A stretch of 64,000 bases of DNA, taken from NCBI GenBank assembly GCA_964017235.1, contig OZ024928.1, forward strand, positions 89,151,566 through 89,215,565. Reading direction: 5' to 3'. Below, one piece after another: positions 46,180 through 56,251 of the stretch. The position numbers were made by a program, and so were the translations under genes. The stretch's first letter is position 1. Every line of letters begins with the position of its first letter. A model generated the notes under the pieces. That model did not search any database, was not told the origin of the DNA, and saw nothing but the letters and a program-made list of their open reading frames with translations. This stretch comes from Sabellastarte sp. h YS-2021. Taxonomy: Eukaryota; Annelida; Polychaeta; Sabellida; Sabellidae.

Positions 46180-47720
46180 ATGTCCCAAATGTGGCACACA
46201 ATCTGCCTGTAGGGTCCAGACTAAGCCCTTTTAGGAACTTAGGAAGCCTTGGGGGCTGGACCCTAGGTAGTACAATTGTGGAAGGAGGGATACCTATGTC
46301 CATATATCTATACAAGAACAATCCAGGAAATGCCTGAGATTTCACATCCAAGGTCGGACATACCAGTTCAAGGCCCTGCCTTTCGGTTTGTCCACAGCAC
46401 CTTTGGAGTTCATCGTGATACCAAAGGAGGTGAAATTGATGGCCATACACAAGGATTTAAGAAACCACCAGTACCTAGACGACTGGTTGGTGAGAGCCAG
46501 ATCCCACCAGGCTTGTCTCCAACATACACAGGAACTAGTAAATAATGTGTTAGCAACTAGGTTGGCTGGTGAACTTAGAGAAATCAGAGCTGGAGCCCAA
46601 ACAAGACTTCAATTTTGTAGGCTACCAGTTCGACCTCAGGTCTGATCCGGTCCGACTGACTCCAGACTGGTGGCAGAACCTTCAAGAGAAAATGCTGAAA
46701 TTGCAATCCCTACCGGCTTGCCCGGTCCGGGAATTCAGGTCCGTGATAGGCTTACTAACAGCTACAGAAAAGCAAGTTCATGTAGGCCAACTTCATATGA
46801 GACTCATTCAGTGGCATCACAAACACAACTGGAGGGTCCCAGAATCACTGGAAAAGGTGATCCTAACCCCCAGGTCCTTGCACCCCCATTTACAATGATG
46901 GCTGAAGGAAGACAATGTACTTACAGTCCAACCATTACACCCAATAAAACATGCTCTGCAAATAATTACAGACGCATCAATAGAAGGGTGGGGCACTCGC
47001 TTAGGCGAGCACCTTGCAAGAGCAACCTGGTCCCCTCCGGGAAGCAAGCTGCATATAAACTATCTAGAACTTAAAGCAGTCTTTCTGGCTTTAAAAGAGT
47101 TCTAAGACCTTTGCTCAACAAGATAGTACTTGTAACACTGATGACACCACAGTAGTGTCATACATAAACAAGGAAGGAGGCATGAGGTCGTGACCACTTT
47201 GTGCCCTACTATGGAGAATCTTGACCTGGTGTACCAGGAAACAAGTGACTCTAAAGCACGACACATTCCAGGCCGGCCGAATGTGGTAGCAGACAAGCTA
47301 TCCAGGCTAGGTCAGACCATCCAAACAGTGGTTTCTCCTTCCAGAGGTTTTCCACTCTATGCAGCAGGTGGCACCGGCCCAAAATAGACTTATTTGCCGC
47401 GAGGTTCAACAACAGGTTGCCTATGTTTGTGTCACCGGTACCGGATCCCCTGGCCACAGCAGTGGATGCGCTCAGTCGGCCATGGTAGGATCTGAAGGCA
47501 TACACCTTCCCACCATCAGCCATTTTGGGCTAAGTGGTGGAGAAGTTACAAGACTCCCCATGCAAGAGAATCATTCTGATTGCTCCGGGGTGGCCCAACA
47601 TGCCTTGGTTTTGGGATCTAGTGGCCACGTCCAGCCAAATCCCACTGAGCCTGCCCAATATGCCCAACCTGTTGACAGCCATTCAATCAGATCCCTCACA
47701 GAAATCTGACAAACCTTAAT
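46180..47720 (+). pseudogene. DIRS-3 RT / RNase H / linker relic
   Basis: A VGSRLSPFRN block near 46208 matches the segment just upstream of RT in copy 1. RT motif blocks YQFKALPFGLSTAP (B) and HQYLDDWLV (C, near 46465) follow after an N-terminal deletion that removes most of motif A. RNase H blocks IITDASIEGWG (near 46960) and KARHIPGRPNVVADKLSR (near 47252) are visible in shifted frames. The linker is readable as RVILIAPGWPNMPWFWDLV near 47565. Several frameshifts and stops intervene. Confidence 0.75.
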
Positions 47721-47739
47721 ATCCATGCAGGGCTCCTAG

Positions 47740-48690
47740 AGCCTCAGCAATCGAGGAGCAGGGCTTGTCTGAGGCAGTGGCAGCAAGGCTCCTCAAAGGG
47801 GATCAGCCAGATCAGTCTATGAGGCAAGTGGGCCATTTTTACAAGTGATGTATCATTCATCAGGTGGACTTCGGGGCACCCCCTGTAAAGTTAGTTGCTG
47901 ACTTCCTTATGTACCTATTTCAGGACAGGAAGTTGCAGCCCAGCACCATTGATGGTTACAGGTCAGACATTGCTGATAGACTGGGAAATTCGCCCATCAA
48001 TATCAGTAAGGATGAAAATCTCACTCGTCTCCTGGATAGTTTCCACTGAGACAGACCCAAAGGCCGGAAGGGAATCCCTCCTGGAACCTCTCCCTGGTTT
48101 TTACATCAGCTGACAAGGGTCATTTTGAACCAATTAAAGAGGCCTCCTTGAAGCATTTGACCTTCAAGGCGGTTTTCCTCTTGCCTCTTGGGTCAGGCAA
48201 GTGCAGAAGTGAGATACATGCTTGGCAAAACAGAGATATTAGACACCAGTCCGACTGGTCAAGTGTCCCTGTACCCGTCACCCAGTTTTCTCTCTAAGAA
48301 TCAGCTGGCCAAAGAGGGTCCAGACAGTGTGGCCCCAGGGGTATAACAGCCCTGGCCCCAACTCTGGATAGATCCCTCAAGTCTGACAGGTCCCTCTGTC
48401 CAGTCAGAGCATTGCGCTACTATTTGGACAGGACCTCGGACAGAATAAGGAGGTGGTTTTTGTCTCCTTTAAGAAAGGTTTTGACAAAGACATTTCACAT
48501 GCCACTATCTCCTCTTGGATCAAGCAGACTGTGATCCTATGTTATGAGCTCTCTGACCAGGAGGCCCACATTTTACATCAGGTTAAAGCCCATGATGTCA
48601 GGGCCTTTGATGCTTCTAAGGTCTTCCAGTCGGGAGTTTCCTTAGATCCATTTTTGTCAGCCTGCCACTGAAGTCACATAATACCTTCAC
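47740..48690 (+). pseudogene. DIRS-3 tyrosine recombinase relic
   Basis: Readable blocks are VKLVADFLMYLFQD, PSTIDGYRSDI, LTFKAVFLLPLGSGKCRSEIH, AHDVRAFDASKVF (HxxR retained near 48590) and FLSACH. The frame stops before the nucleophile region, and shifts and a TGA near 48048 break it. The first catalytic-region Arg-Arg of copies 1 and 2 reads Cys-Arg here. Confidence 0.75.
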
Positions 48691-48935
48691 ACAGTGCTTT
48701 CTGAAGGGTGTGGTTTGGGCTGACTCAGAGCTTTCCAATTGGGCTTGGTGTTCGGCTGCTCAGCAGAACCACAAGTGGCCCTTAGATTGAGGAGATTTGT
48801 ATATATGTACATAATGTAACAGTTCTACAAGCACTTAGTATAAAATGTGATGTGCTTCCTTCGGGAGGTTTATTGGCTTTCTGGGACTGAACTCATTCCT
48901 CTCTTCCCCTACCTCAGAGCAGGTCTGTTAAAAAA

Positions 48936-48956
48936 GGGGGGGGGGGGGGGGGGGGG
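48936..48956 (+). repeat. Poly-G tract (21 G) in DIRS-3
   Basis: Lies about 270 bp past the recombinase relic, after AAAAA, in the same relative place as in copies 1 and 2. Confidence 0.9.
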
Positions 48957-49158
48957 CGACGTCGGTATAGCCCCCGGATAACCGGCTGTTGGCAACCGAC
49001 CAAGGTCTTACAGGGTTTCCTGACCTTAGGGTCAACCCAGGCCTGGGCCTATAGGTCTCCTGACAAAGTCAGCCTAGACCGTAGGTTAAAATTTGCTATT
49101 ACTTGTGAGTTCACATAAGTCCCTAGTAACTTACCCGCCGACCAAGCGGTAGTTATTC

Positions 49159-49255
49159 AGCAATTGTCCATTGGATAGGATGTATTAATGCAATAAAATT
49201 GCAAATTTAATAAGTAAATTAAATTTTTATAAGTTAATACCCTATCCAATGGACA
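49159..49255. repeat. DIRS-3 internal complementary region
   Basis: AGCAATTGTCCATTGGATAG opens it and is the reverse complement of the element's left end. The second half, from ATTGCAAATTTAATAAG, is the reverse complement of the right end. Confidence 0.9.
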
Positions 49256-49313
49256 CACAAGACCCTCCCACCGACCCCGCTATCAGCTTACTAGGGGTCT
49301 AAGAGGTTTAGAC

Positions 49314-49530
49314 AACGAAAAAGATGCTATGACGTCAGGTTGTCTAGACAGGAAGGAAGTACGAGGCGCCATCTGGGGAGTGCACAGTACTACGGACCGG
49401 CCAGCCGGTGGCAACACAGGACGTCTTTTTCTGACGTTTGGCGGGCCGGTCTGCGCCGACCGGTTTAGCAATTGTCCATTGGATAGGGTATTAACTTATA
49501 AAAATTTAATTTACTTATTAAATTTGCAAT
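49314..49530. repeat. DIRS-3 right inverted terminal repeat
   Basis: Inverse of 43539-43735, with TGACGTCA at 49330-49337 and the right tip TTTGCAAT. Confidence 0.88.
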
Positions 49531-49904
49531 TCAGTTTTAAAGGCCAATAAGCAAATACATTCAAATTTAGACTTAAATAAAAATCTGTCATTACTGTAGT
49601 ATAAATTATTTTGTATACCACACAAAAATATTACAAAAGACTAAAAAAAAATCAGTAAGAAAATCATATTAGTCTATACAAAACCTAAACTGGATAAAAC
49701 AAATGATATATTTTCACAAACATGATTTCACAAGTTTCCTAAAGTTAATCAGTTAAGAAGACTTTAGTAAAAAAGAAAACAATCAGAATTACTGTGAATG
49801 ACACACAAAATCATTTTAAAACTAAAAATGTTTGTTGTAAAATCCCATTAGTTTATACAAAACCTTAACTGAAATGCACAATAATTGACTGATGCACAAT
49901 AAAA

Positions 49905-50070
49905 GTAATTTCACAAATTCCCTAAAAACCATTCAGTGAATCTGTGAAAAAATTCACTAAAGTTTTAGGGATTTCACGAATTCCCTAGAGATTTTAGGGA
50001 ATTCATGAATTCCTGTGCTTTCGATATGTACAAATTCACTGTAACATATACATGTTAATGACTTCAGAAT
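49905..50070. repeat. Palindrome cluster, right arm
   Basis: AGGGATTTCACGAATTCCCT at 49967 and AGGGAATTCATGAATTCCT at 49996, then ACAAATTCACTGTAACATAT, the inverse of the phrase bordering the left cluster at 39808-39835. The two clusters may be the arms of one element split by B3 and DIRS-3. Confidence 0.6.
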
Positions 50071-50621
50071 CTGTTTTTTTGTAAAGGTTAAAACTGATAA
50101 TTGCTACTATAACAAGCTTATAATGGTTTCTTGTAAACATTTTTTCTTAATTCTCATCAGTTACATGTATTCAGGATGTTTTGCTGTAGCATATTTTTGT
50201 GGTAAAAAATAAAATTTACACAAAATAATGTCGACATCTATCGACTTCTGTGAGGAACACCCCAAATGTCATAGAATTGTGTTGAATTCGATATGTACAG
50301 TTATCTAGCCTATGCATTTCATTATAATCAAAGCTCAAACTTTGGTGAATTTGGGACTTTCAAAATACCAGATTCTGTGAATCCATTAGATTGAATATTT
50401 AAAGCCTCTCAGTTTAGTTTCTTTATGTGTTGTCTAAAAAACTTGGTTTTGAGAAACAACTTTGTCCCTTTCAACCACTGAGAACAACTTTTTAAAGCTA
50501 ATTACACATATTAAGCAGATGGGTCAACTCTATACCAAAATTAAACTTTCTGACTCCAATATAGAGATAGGAACTTGGGGAAACACTTTGTGGGGCTTTT
50601 AGCTCACTATCCCAATTCTTA
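50071..50621. other. No gene recognised
   Basis: AT-rich, apparently single-copy sequence. No frame above 60 codons with motifs. Confidence 0.5.
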
Positions 50622-50643
50622 CACTATATATATATATATATAT
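50622..50643. repeat. (TA)n microsatellite
   Basis: About ten TA units. Confidence 0.9.
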
Positions 50644-50697
50644 TTAAAACATTGAAGAAATTTTAGTTGGAAGAAAGTTTCTTTCATTAAAAAATAG

Positions 50698-51093
50698 TTA
50701 CCCTATTTATCCGTATAAATGCCCCTGGGGCGATACATTTTTCAAAAGGGGGGGACTATAACATAAAAAATTAACTCTTGAGTCCAGTGGCAATGGGCGG
50801 TAATGAACACGTTCAGCCTTGATCTCGCTTGCCAGCATGTATAATTGCGAGAGAAACAAACCTTAGATTTGAAAAAATTATTAAATTTTTCTTTTATTTT
50901 TGCAGATTTCAATGCGTCTTTGATCAAAACTGCCATATTTTGTTGTGATTTTCCTTATTTCTTGTAAGGGGTATTTGATTGGGGAAGTACTAAACCACAT
51001 CTTTTTTTGGAATCCCGGAATGGCAAAGGTGTTGGCTAGTGTTGGGTGGGGGGATTAATAGGAAGGGGGCTTTTGTGCAGATAAATATGGTAA
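50698..51093. mobile_element. MITE with about 29-bp inverted ends (TTACC...TATTTATC)
   Basis: The left end TTACCCTATTTATCCGTATA and the reverse complement of the right end, TTACCATATTTATCTGCACA, agree at most positions, and both continue into GCCCC. The 396-bp body is non-coding with several G-runs. No target duplication is certain. Confidence 0.65.
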
Positions 51094-51815
51094 GAAACTA
51101 GATTCTATGTTAACAAATAGTCTTTTTTTTTTTTTACTTTAAAGATTAACACAACTTTCGCCAGGAATCAGTTGTCACTATCCAAGTTCATAAGCAAAGA
51201 TAGCTAAAACTAGAAAACAAATTGTGATCAGATGAAGAACTAGTTAAGTTATAGAGCTGAATTCTTTACCATTAAGTACCACATTAAGTACTCTACAGAT
51301 ATGAAACTTACACATGGTTGTCTCAACTTGTCTGTCTACATGAAAAGGTGCCTGAACAACAGGAAAACTGTTCTGTCTAGCTTTATCTGGGTTATTGATT
51401 TGCAAGCTTGTCTATAAAAGAACAGCCACCATGGCCGTCAATAAAAGATGTAGAGGTAATACATGCAGATCTCATTGTCAAACTATTAAATGGAAAGTAG
51501 AAAATAGCATCAGAGATGCCCATACCCCACAGCCTGGGGAAACGTTTTCAACACCATGACATATAGAGGTAGTGAAACAGTACAAAGACCGGGATACTTT
51601 CAGCGCAGTGTCACTTCTATAAAGGTCCAAATAATGTTTAAGTAGAGAAAGTAACATCTAAGAGAAAGAAAATGTATGTAAAGATAAAGTACTAAAACAA
51701 GACGATTCAATAGCAAGATGACAGCATTAATCAGTAAACTAAAAAATATGAAGCTGTAAAATTTATTAATTGGAAATAGCTGTCAATGGAATAGCATAAT
51801 GTTGTAAAAGTGCCT
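51094..51815. other. No gene recognised
   Basis: Mixed-composition non-coding sequence with no repeat related to others in this window. Confidence 0.5.
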
Positions 51816-51992
51816 GGACAAGATTTTATAGGTCAAGGTCACTAGGGCAAGGTAAAAGGTCAAATCAAGGTCACACCATGACGTTGCACACCTACACCCC
51901 CTAACCAATGTCCCTACCAAGTATCAACTTCCTACACCTTACAGGGTGTATCCAGTCATGGAAAACCTGGAAAAGTCATGGAATTCCATTTT
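51816..51992 (-). repeat. One E-type satellite monomer and flank of element C
   Basis: GACAAGATTTTATAGGTCAAG, AGGTCAAATCAAGGTCACACC and CCCTAACCAATGTCCCTACC form one roughly 150-bp unit, followed by ACCTGGAAAAGTCATGG. Confidence 0.7.
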
Positions 51993-52059
51993 TAACCCCA
52001 GCCCATAAAGGCAGGGGTTATAGTCGTCCTGCGCCGTCTGGGCGGTGGTGGCTGCGGCG

Positions 52060-52850
52060 GGCATAAAGCTTGTGGGTGTTTCACAGCCTAAACCCCTGCA
52101 TGGATTTTCACCAAATTTTCAGGGAATGTTTACCCCAAGAGGATCTAGAGCTGATTAGGTTTTGGGGGGTATCCGGTAACAACTGTTGCCATGGCAACAC
52201 TTTTAAGATTTTCAAGATTTTCAGGTCTTAAAGTTTGTGGGTGTTCCACAGACTAAACCCCTGCACAGATTTTCACCAAATTTTCAGAATATGTTTACCC
52301 CAAGAGGATCTAGAGCTGATTAGGTTTTGGGGGGTATCTGGTAACAACTGTTGCCATGGCAACACTTTTAAGATTTTCGAGGTCTTAAAGTTTGTGGGTG
52401 TTCCACAGACTAAACCCCTGCACGGATTTTCACCAAATTTTCAGAATATGTTTACCCCAAGGGGATCTAGAGCTGATTAGGTTGTGGGGGGTATCTGGTA
52501 ACAACTGTTGCCATGGCAACACTTTTAAAATTTTCGGGTTTTAAAGTTTGTGGGTGTTCCACAGACTAAACCCCTGCACAGATTTTCACCAAATTTTCAG
52601 AATATGTTTATCCCAACAGGATCTAGAGCTGATTAGGTTTTGGGGGGTATCCGGTAACAACTGTTGCCATGGCAACACTTTTAAGATTTTCAGGTCTTAA
52701 TGTTTGTGGGTGTTCCACAGACTAAACCCCTGCACAGATTTTCACCCAATTTTCAGGATATGTTTGTCCCAAGAGGATCTTGAGCTGACTATGTTTTGGG
52801 GGAATCCGGTGGCAACTGTTGCCATGGCAACACTTTTAAATTTCGGGGTC
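52060..52850. repeat. 157-bp array in element C with RFX-type palindromes
   Basis: Five monomers, each with GTGGGTGTTCCACAGACTAA, CAGATTTTCACCAAATTTTC, GGATCTAGAGCTGATTAGG and the palindrome GTTGCCATGGCAAC. Palindromes start at 52185, 52350, 52507, 52663 and 52818. Confidence 0.92.
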
Positions 52851-53224
52851 TTAAAGTTTCTTCTAAAATCTTTGATATATTATTTTCTGTAACTAAAATA
52901 TTGAAGCTAGCTTCATCAGATTTGCACAAAATGTAAATGGATATGAAAGCTTGCCTGAGAGTAATTTTTGTCCTTGTTTTGGAAACAAAATGACCGCCAT
53001 ATCACATCTTTAATACCAAATAGGAGGGTCATCATATAAAAAAAGCCTTATATCTCCCTTATAATTGCTTCTACAGCTACAAAATATGAAAACTACTTGT
53101 AAGAAATCATGGCCTGTGAATCTTTTGTACAACATCTCGCGGGTTCTCTGTACTTCTTACAACAGAAGTTGTTCCTAAGATTTTCCCAAATCTCAATGTT
53201 GTTTGCCATTTAGCTGTACCTGCG
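52851..53224. other. Element C 3' region
   Basis: Non-coding. Holds one core-like unit, CTTATATCTCCCTTATAATT, near 53048. Confidence 0.5.
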
Positions 53225-53262
53225 GGCTGGGGTTCTTGCCTGCCGAGGCTGGCTATTTTTCT

Positions 53263-53599
53263 TTTCCAGGCCTGGAAAAAAATTCATAAAAAGTCATGGA
53301 AATTAAAAGGTATCTTCTCATGAAATGGTGTTCCTTTCTTTCATCTAGCATTTCAATACAAGGATGTGTTTATGTAATCCTATCAAATTCTGGTGTCTTC
53401 CACATCTTCCTGTACTCTGACTGGAACCTTGTGCGTGGTTCTCAAAGGCAAAACTGGCGGGAGCTCCTGGCCTCTGTATATGTCTCTTTCATGCCACGAT
53501 GCATGTCAAAGGTCCTTCTTTTAAAGCTTTGGTCATGGAGAAGTCATGGAATAAATATTGAAATTAAGTGGATAAACCGTGACCTTACGGTTTCCGAGA
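53263..53599. other. Spacer with AAGTCATGGAA repeats
   Basis: AAGTCATGGAA occurs near 53291 and 53541, matching the flank left of element C. A 102-codon frame (53296-53604) shows no motif. Confidence 0.4.
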
Positions 53600-54258
53600 T
53601 ATAGCCCAGACAAGATTTTATAGGTCAAGGTCACTACAACATGGTCAAAGGTTAAATCAAGGTCAGACTATGACGCTGCACACCTACATCCCCTAACCAA
53701 TGTCCCTACCACGTATCAACTTCCTACACCTTACGGTATCTGAGATATATCCCCGACAAGATTTTATAGGTCAAGGTCACTACGGCAAGATCAAAGGTCA
53801 AATCAAGGTCAGACCATGACGTTGCAAATCTACACCCCCTAACCAATGTCCCTACCAAGTATCAATTTCTTCCACCTTACAGTTTCCAAGATACAGCCCG
53901 GACAAGATTTTATAGGCCAAGGTCACTACGGCAAGGTCAAAGGTCAAATCAAGGTCAGACCATGATGTTGCACATCTACACTCCCTAACCAATGTCCCTA
54001 CCAAGTATCAATTTCTTACACCTTACAGTTTCCAAGATACAGCCCGGACAAGATTTTATAGGCCAAGGTCACTACGGCAAGGTCAAATCAAGGTCAGACC
54101 ATGATGTTGCACACCTACACCCCCTAACCAATGTCCCTACCAAGTATCAAATCCTACACCTTACAGTTTCTGAGATGCAGCCCAGACAAACTTTTTCCCA
54201 CCGCCCGACTGACCAACCGCCCGCCATCTGGACACCATGGGTGTCCACCTTAAGGGGT
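53600..54258 (-). repeat. Family E satellite, four monomers, with a GC-rich 5' end
   Basis: GACAAGATTTTATAGG recurs near 53611, 53755, 53907 and 54048. Units carry AAGGTCAAAGGTCAAATCA and AAGGTCAGACCATGACG. Read on the minus strand, the array is preceded by a hairpin GGACACC-CAT-GGTGTCC (54231-54247) and a GC-rich block, the order seen at the 5' ends of A-D. It is therefore likely the 5' part of another Helentron-like element on the minus strand. Confidence 0.7.
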
Positions 54259-54674
54259 GTGGGGTAAAAACCACATTTGTGATTTTCCACCAAAATTCAA
54301 GACGATGGCTGTAGTTCAGAAAATTAAAAAAATTTTCAAAGGTACTATATACCAAAGGCCTCTAATACCTAAAGGGCCCAAACTTTGCTTAAAATTGGTC
54401 TATCTCATCGTTTTCAAGATAACATGTTTGATTTTCCATCTAATGTCTTGAGATAAACAACATTTTCAGTTTCTGGCAAAATTAAGATGGCAACCAAAAT
54501 TCAGAAAATTCAATATTTTTCAGATGCATTTGAGCCAAGGACTGAGGTTCAAAATTTGCTTGAAATCACTACAATGCTTTCTGATATATTCAAAATTCAT
54601 TCATGCTGAGAGCTAATTGAACTAAAAATACTAATATCAACGTCACATATCTACAGTGATGCATTTCTACAGGG
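54259..54674. other. Spacer between two opposed E arrays
   Basis: Non-coding, with repeated AAAATTCA-like phrases. No gene recognised. Confidence 0.4.
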
Positions 54675-55279
54675 CTGTGCGGGTATTGCTTGCACCCATG
54701 GTGTGGTGGGCGGTGGCAAAAAGTTTGACTGTGCTGTATCTAAGAAACCGTAAGGTATAGGAAGTTCATACTTGGTAGAGAAATAAGTTGGGGGTGTAGG
54801 TGTGCAACATTGTGGTGTGACCTTTAATTTGATCTTGCTGTAGTGACCTTTAATTTGAAAATCTTGTCTGGCCTATACCTCAGAAACCATAAGGTGTAGG
54901 AATTTGATACATGGAAGGGACATTGGCTAGGGGCTGTAGGTGTGCAACGTCATGGTCTGACCTTGATTTGACCTTTGACCTTAAGGTTATATCTCAGAAA
55001 CCATAATGTGTACGAAGTTGATACTTGGTAGGGACATTGGTTGAGGATGTAGGTGTGCAACGTCATGTGACCCTGATTTGACCTTTGATCTTTCTGTAGT
55101 TCCTTGAGTTTTAAAATTTTGTCGGGGGCTACTTAGTGGGAACATTGGTAAGGGGGTTTAAGTGTGCAATATCCTGTTGTGACCTTGATTTGACCTTTGA
55201 TCTTGCTGTAGTGACCTTGATCGTTAAAATTTTGTCCAAGCTATATCACTGAAACCATAAGTTATAGGAAGTGAATAAT
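54675..55279 (+). repeat. Family E satellite, plus orientation, before A2
   Basis: Starts with a GC-rich block (GGTGTGGTGGGCGGTGGC) and continues with units of ATCTCAGAAACCATAAGGTG, TTGATACTTGGTAGGGACA and TGACCTTGATTTGACCTTTG. The array is cut by A2 at 55280 and resumes at 63438. Confidence 0.75.
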
Positions 55280-55649
55280 TAAGCGTCCCTGAAAGGGCGC
55301 TTATTTGTTTTCACCTCAGTTTCCTCGCCACCGCCGCCGCATTATGGTCTCCCATGAATATCTCCCTTATTATTAGAAGGTTTCAAACCATATTTGGCGG
55401 TTATATACCTTAGGCGTGGGAAAATTTTTCTGCATGCTTAAATTTGACCTTTGACCTTTATGAAGGTCACATGATCAAAAACTATTTTTTGAAGTACACC
55501 CCCCCCGTCATCACAGTTCAGGAAAAACTACTTGCTACAGAGCCTTATAATTTGACACACCTGTTCATACTATCGAAAACGCGAGCTGATTAGATTTTGG
55601 GAGCAATCCCTTGAAAAATGTCTCATTTATGAGTGATTTTCTGACACCT

Positions 55650-55829
55650 TCCAATCTGAAAGCCTTAAATTTAGGCCAACCCCCCTATTATCTTCTTAAG
55701 TATTGCATTTAGAGCTATAAAATGTACTGGGAGGTAATAGGAAACCATATGTGGAGAGTCTAAATAGCCGGTCAGTTTTACCCCACGGCCCCCCCTTATG
55801 GGTCAAACTGGGGTCATAAAATAGCTGAT
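55650..55829. repeat. 158-bp satellite, left part (before DIRS-2)
   Basis: One decayed monomer ending GGGGTCATAAAATAGCTGATT, continuous with the array after DIRS-2 once the element is removed. Confidence 0.8.
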
Positions 55830-55832
55830 TTT

Positions 55833-55998
55833 ATTGCGCTACAATAGCTTACCATGTGGGACTGAATGCTTTACTGGTTGCCGCGAGGCACAGACGACCA
55901 ACGCTCGAGAAAAACAAGCATGTAGTTGGTTCGGCCTCATAGGTTGTCGTGACGTCATCACTTCCTGTGTATCAGCCTCCTTTTCGTTGGTCGCCGCC
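55833..55998. repeat. DIRS-2 left inverted terminal repeat
   Basis: Identical in inverse to the right repeat from GGGACTGAATGC to CCTTTTCGTTG. Contains TGACGTCA at 55950-55957. Confidence 0.92.
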
Positions 55999-56251
55999 AT
56001 ATTGGATGCTCTGCTAAGTTTTCAAAGCTGTTTTCTATTATATCTCTGGATATATTGTTTGTCATTCGTCCATAATTCGGCTTTTCCTTTATTTAGCAGT
56101 ATAGAATCTTATACCCAATTTTCAGCACTTCCGGTGCTGTATTTTGTCAGTTTTTTAACGTCTTCTTAATTCACGTGTTGTGTGCTCGCCACTACACTAG
56201 TACTGCTCGAATCTACGGTTCGGAGTATTTCATATTTTATTGCATTAAAAC

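Larger units (their letters stand above)
43539..49530 (+). mobile_element. Decayed DIRS-type retrotransposon, copy 3 (different subfamily)
   Basis: Left end ATTGCGTTAATACATCC and right end ...TATTAAATTTGCAAT are represented in reverse complement, joined, at 49159-49255. Inverted terminal repeats cover 43539-43735 and 49314-49530. Coding sequence is broken by many stops and shifts, and most of Gag is missing or unrecognisable. End sequences differ entirely from copies 1 and 2, so this is another subfamily with the same architecture. Confidence 0.88.
51993..53262 (+). mobile_element. Helentron-like element C, about 1.27 kb
   Basis: The 5' arm AACCCCAGCC (hairpin with GGGGTT) is followed by a GC-rich block (GCGCCGTCTGGGCGGTGG), then 5 tandem monomers, then the exact inverted arm GGCTGGGGTT at 53225-53234. 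A short stem GCCT/AGGC and an AT-rich end follow. It repeats the plan of A, B and D at small size. The exact 3' end (about 53255-53265) is uncertain, and CTAGT is not present. Confidence 0.65.

Noticed and set aside
55834-56169. 111-codon frame with a hydrophobic stretch
   Set aside because: Lies in the DIRS-2 terminal repeat and leader; the repeat sequence explains it.
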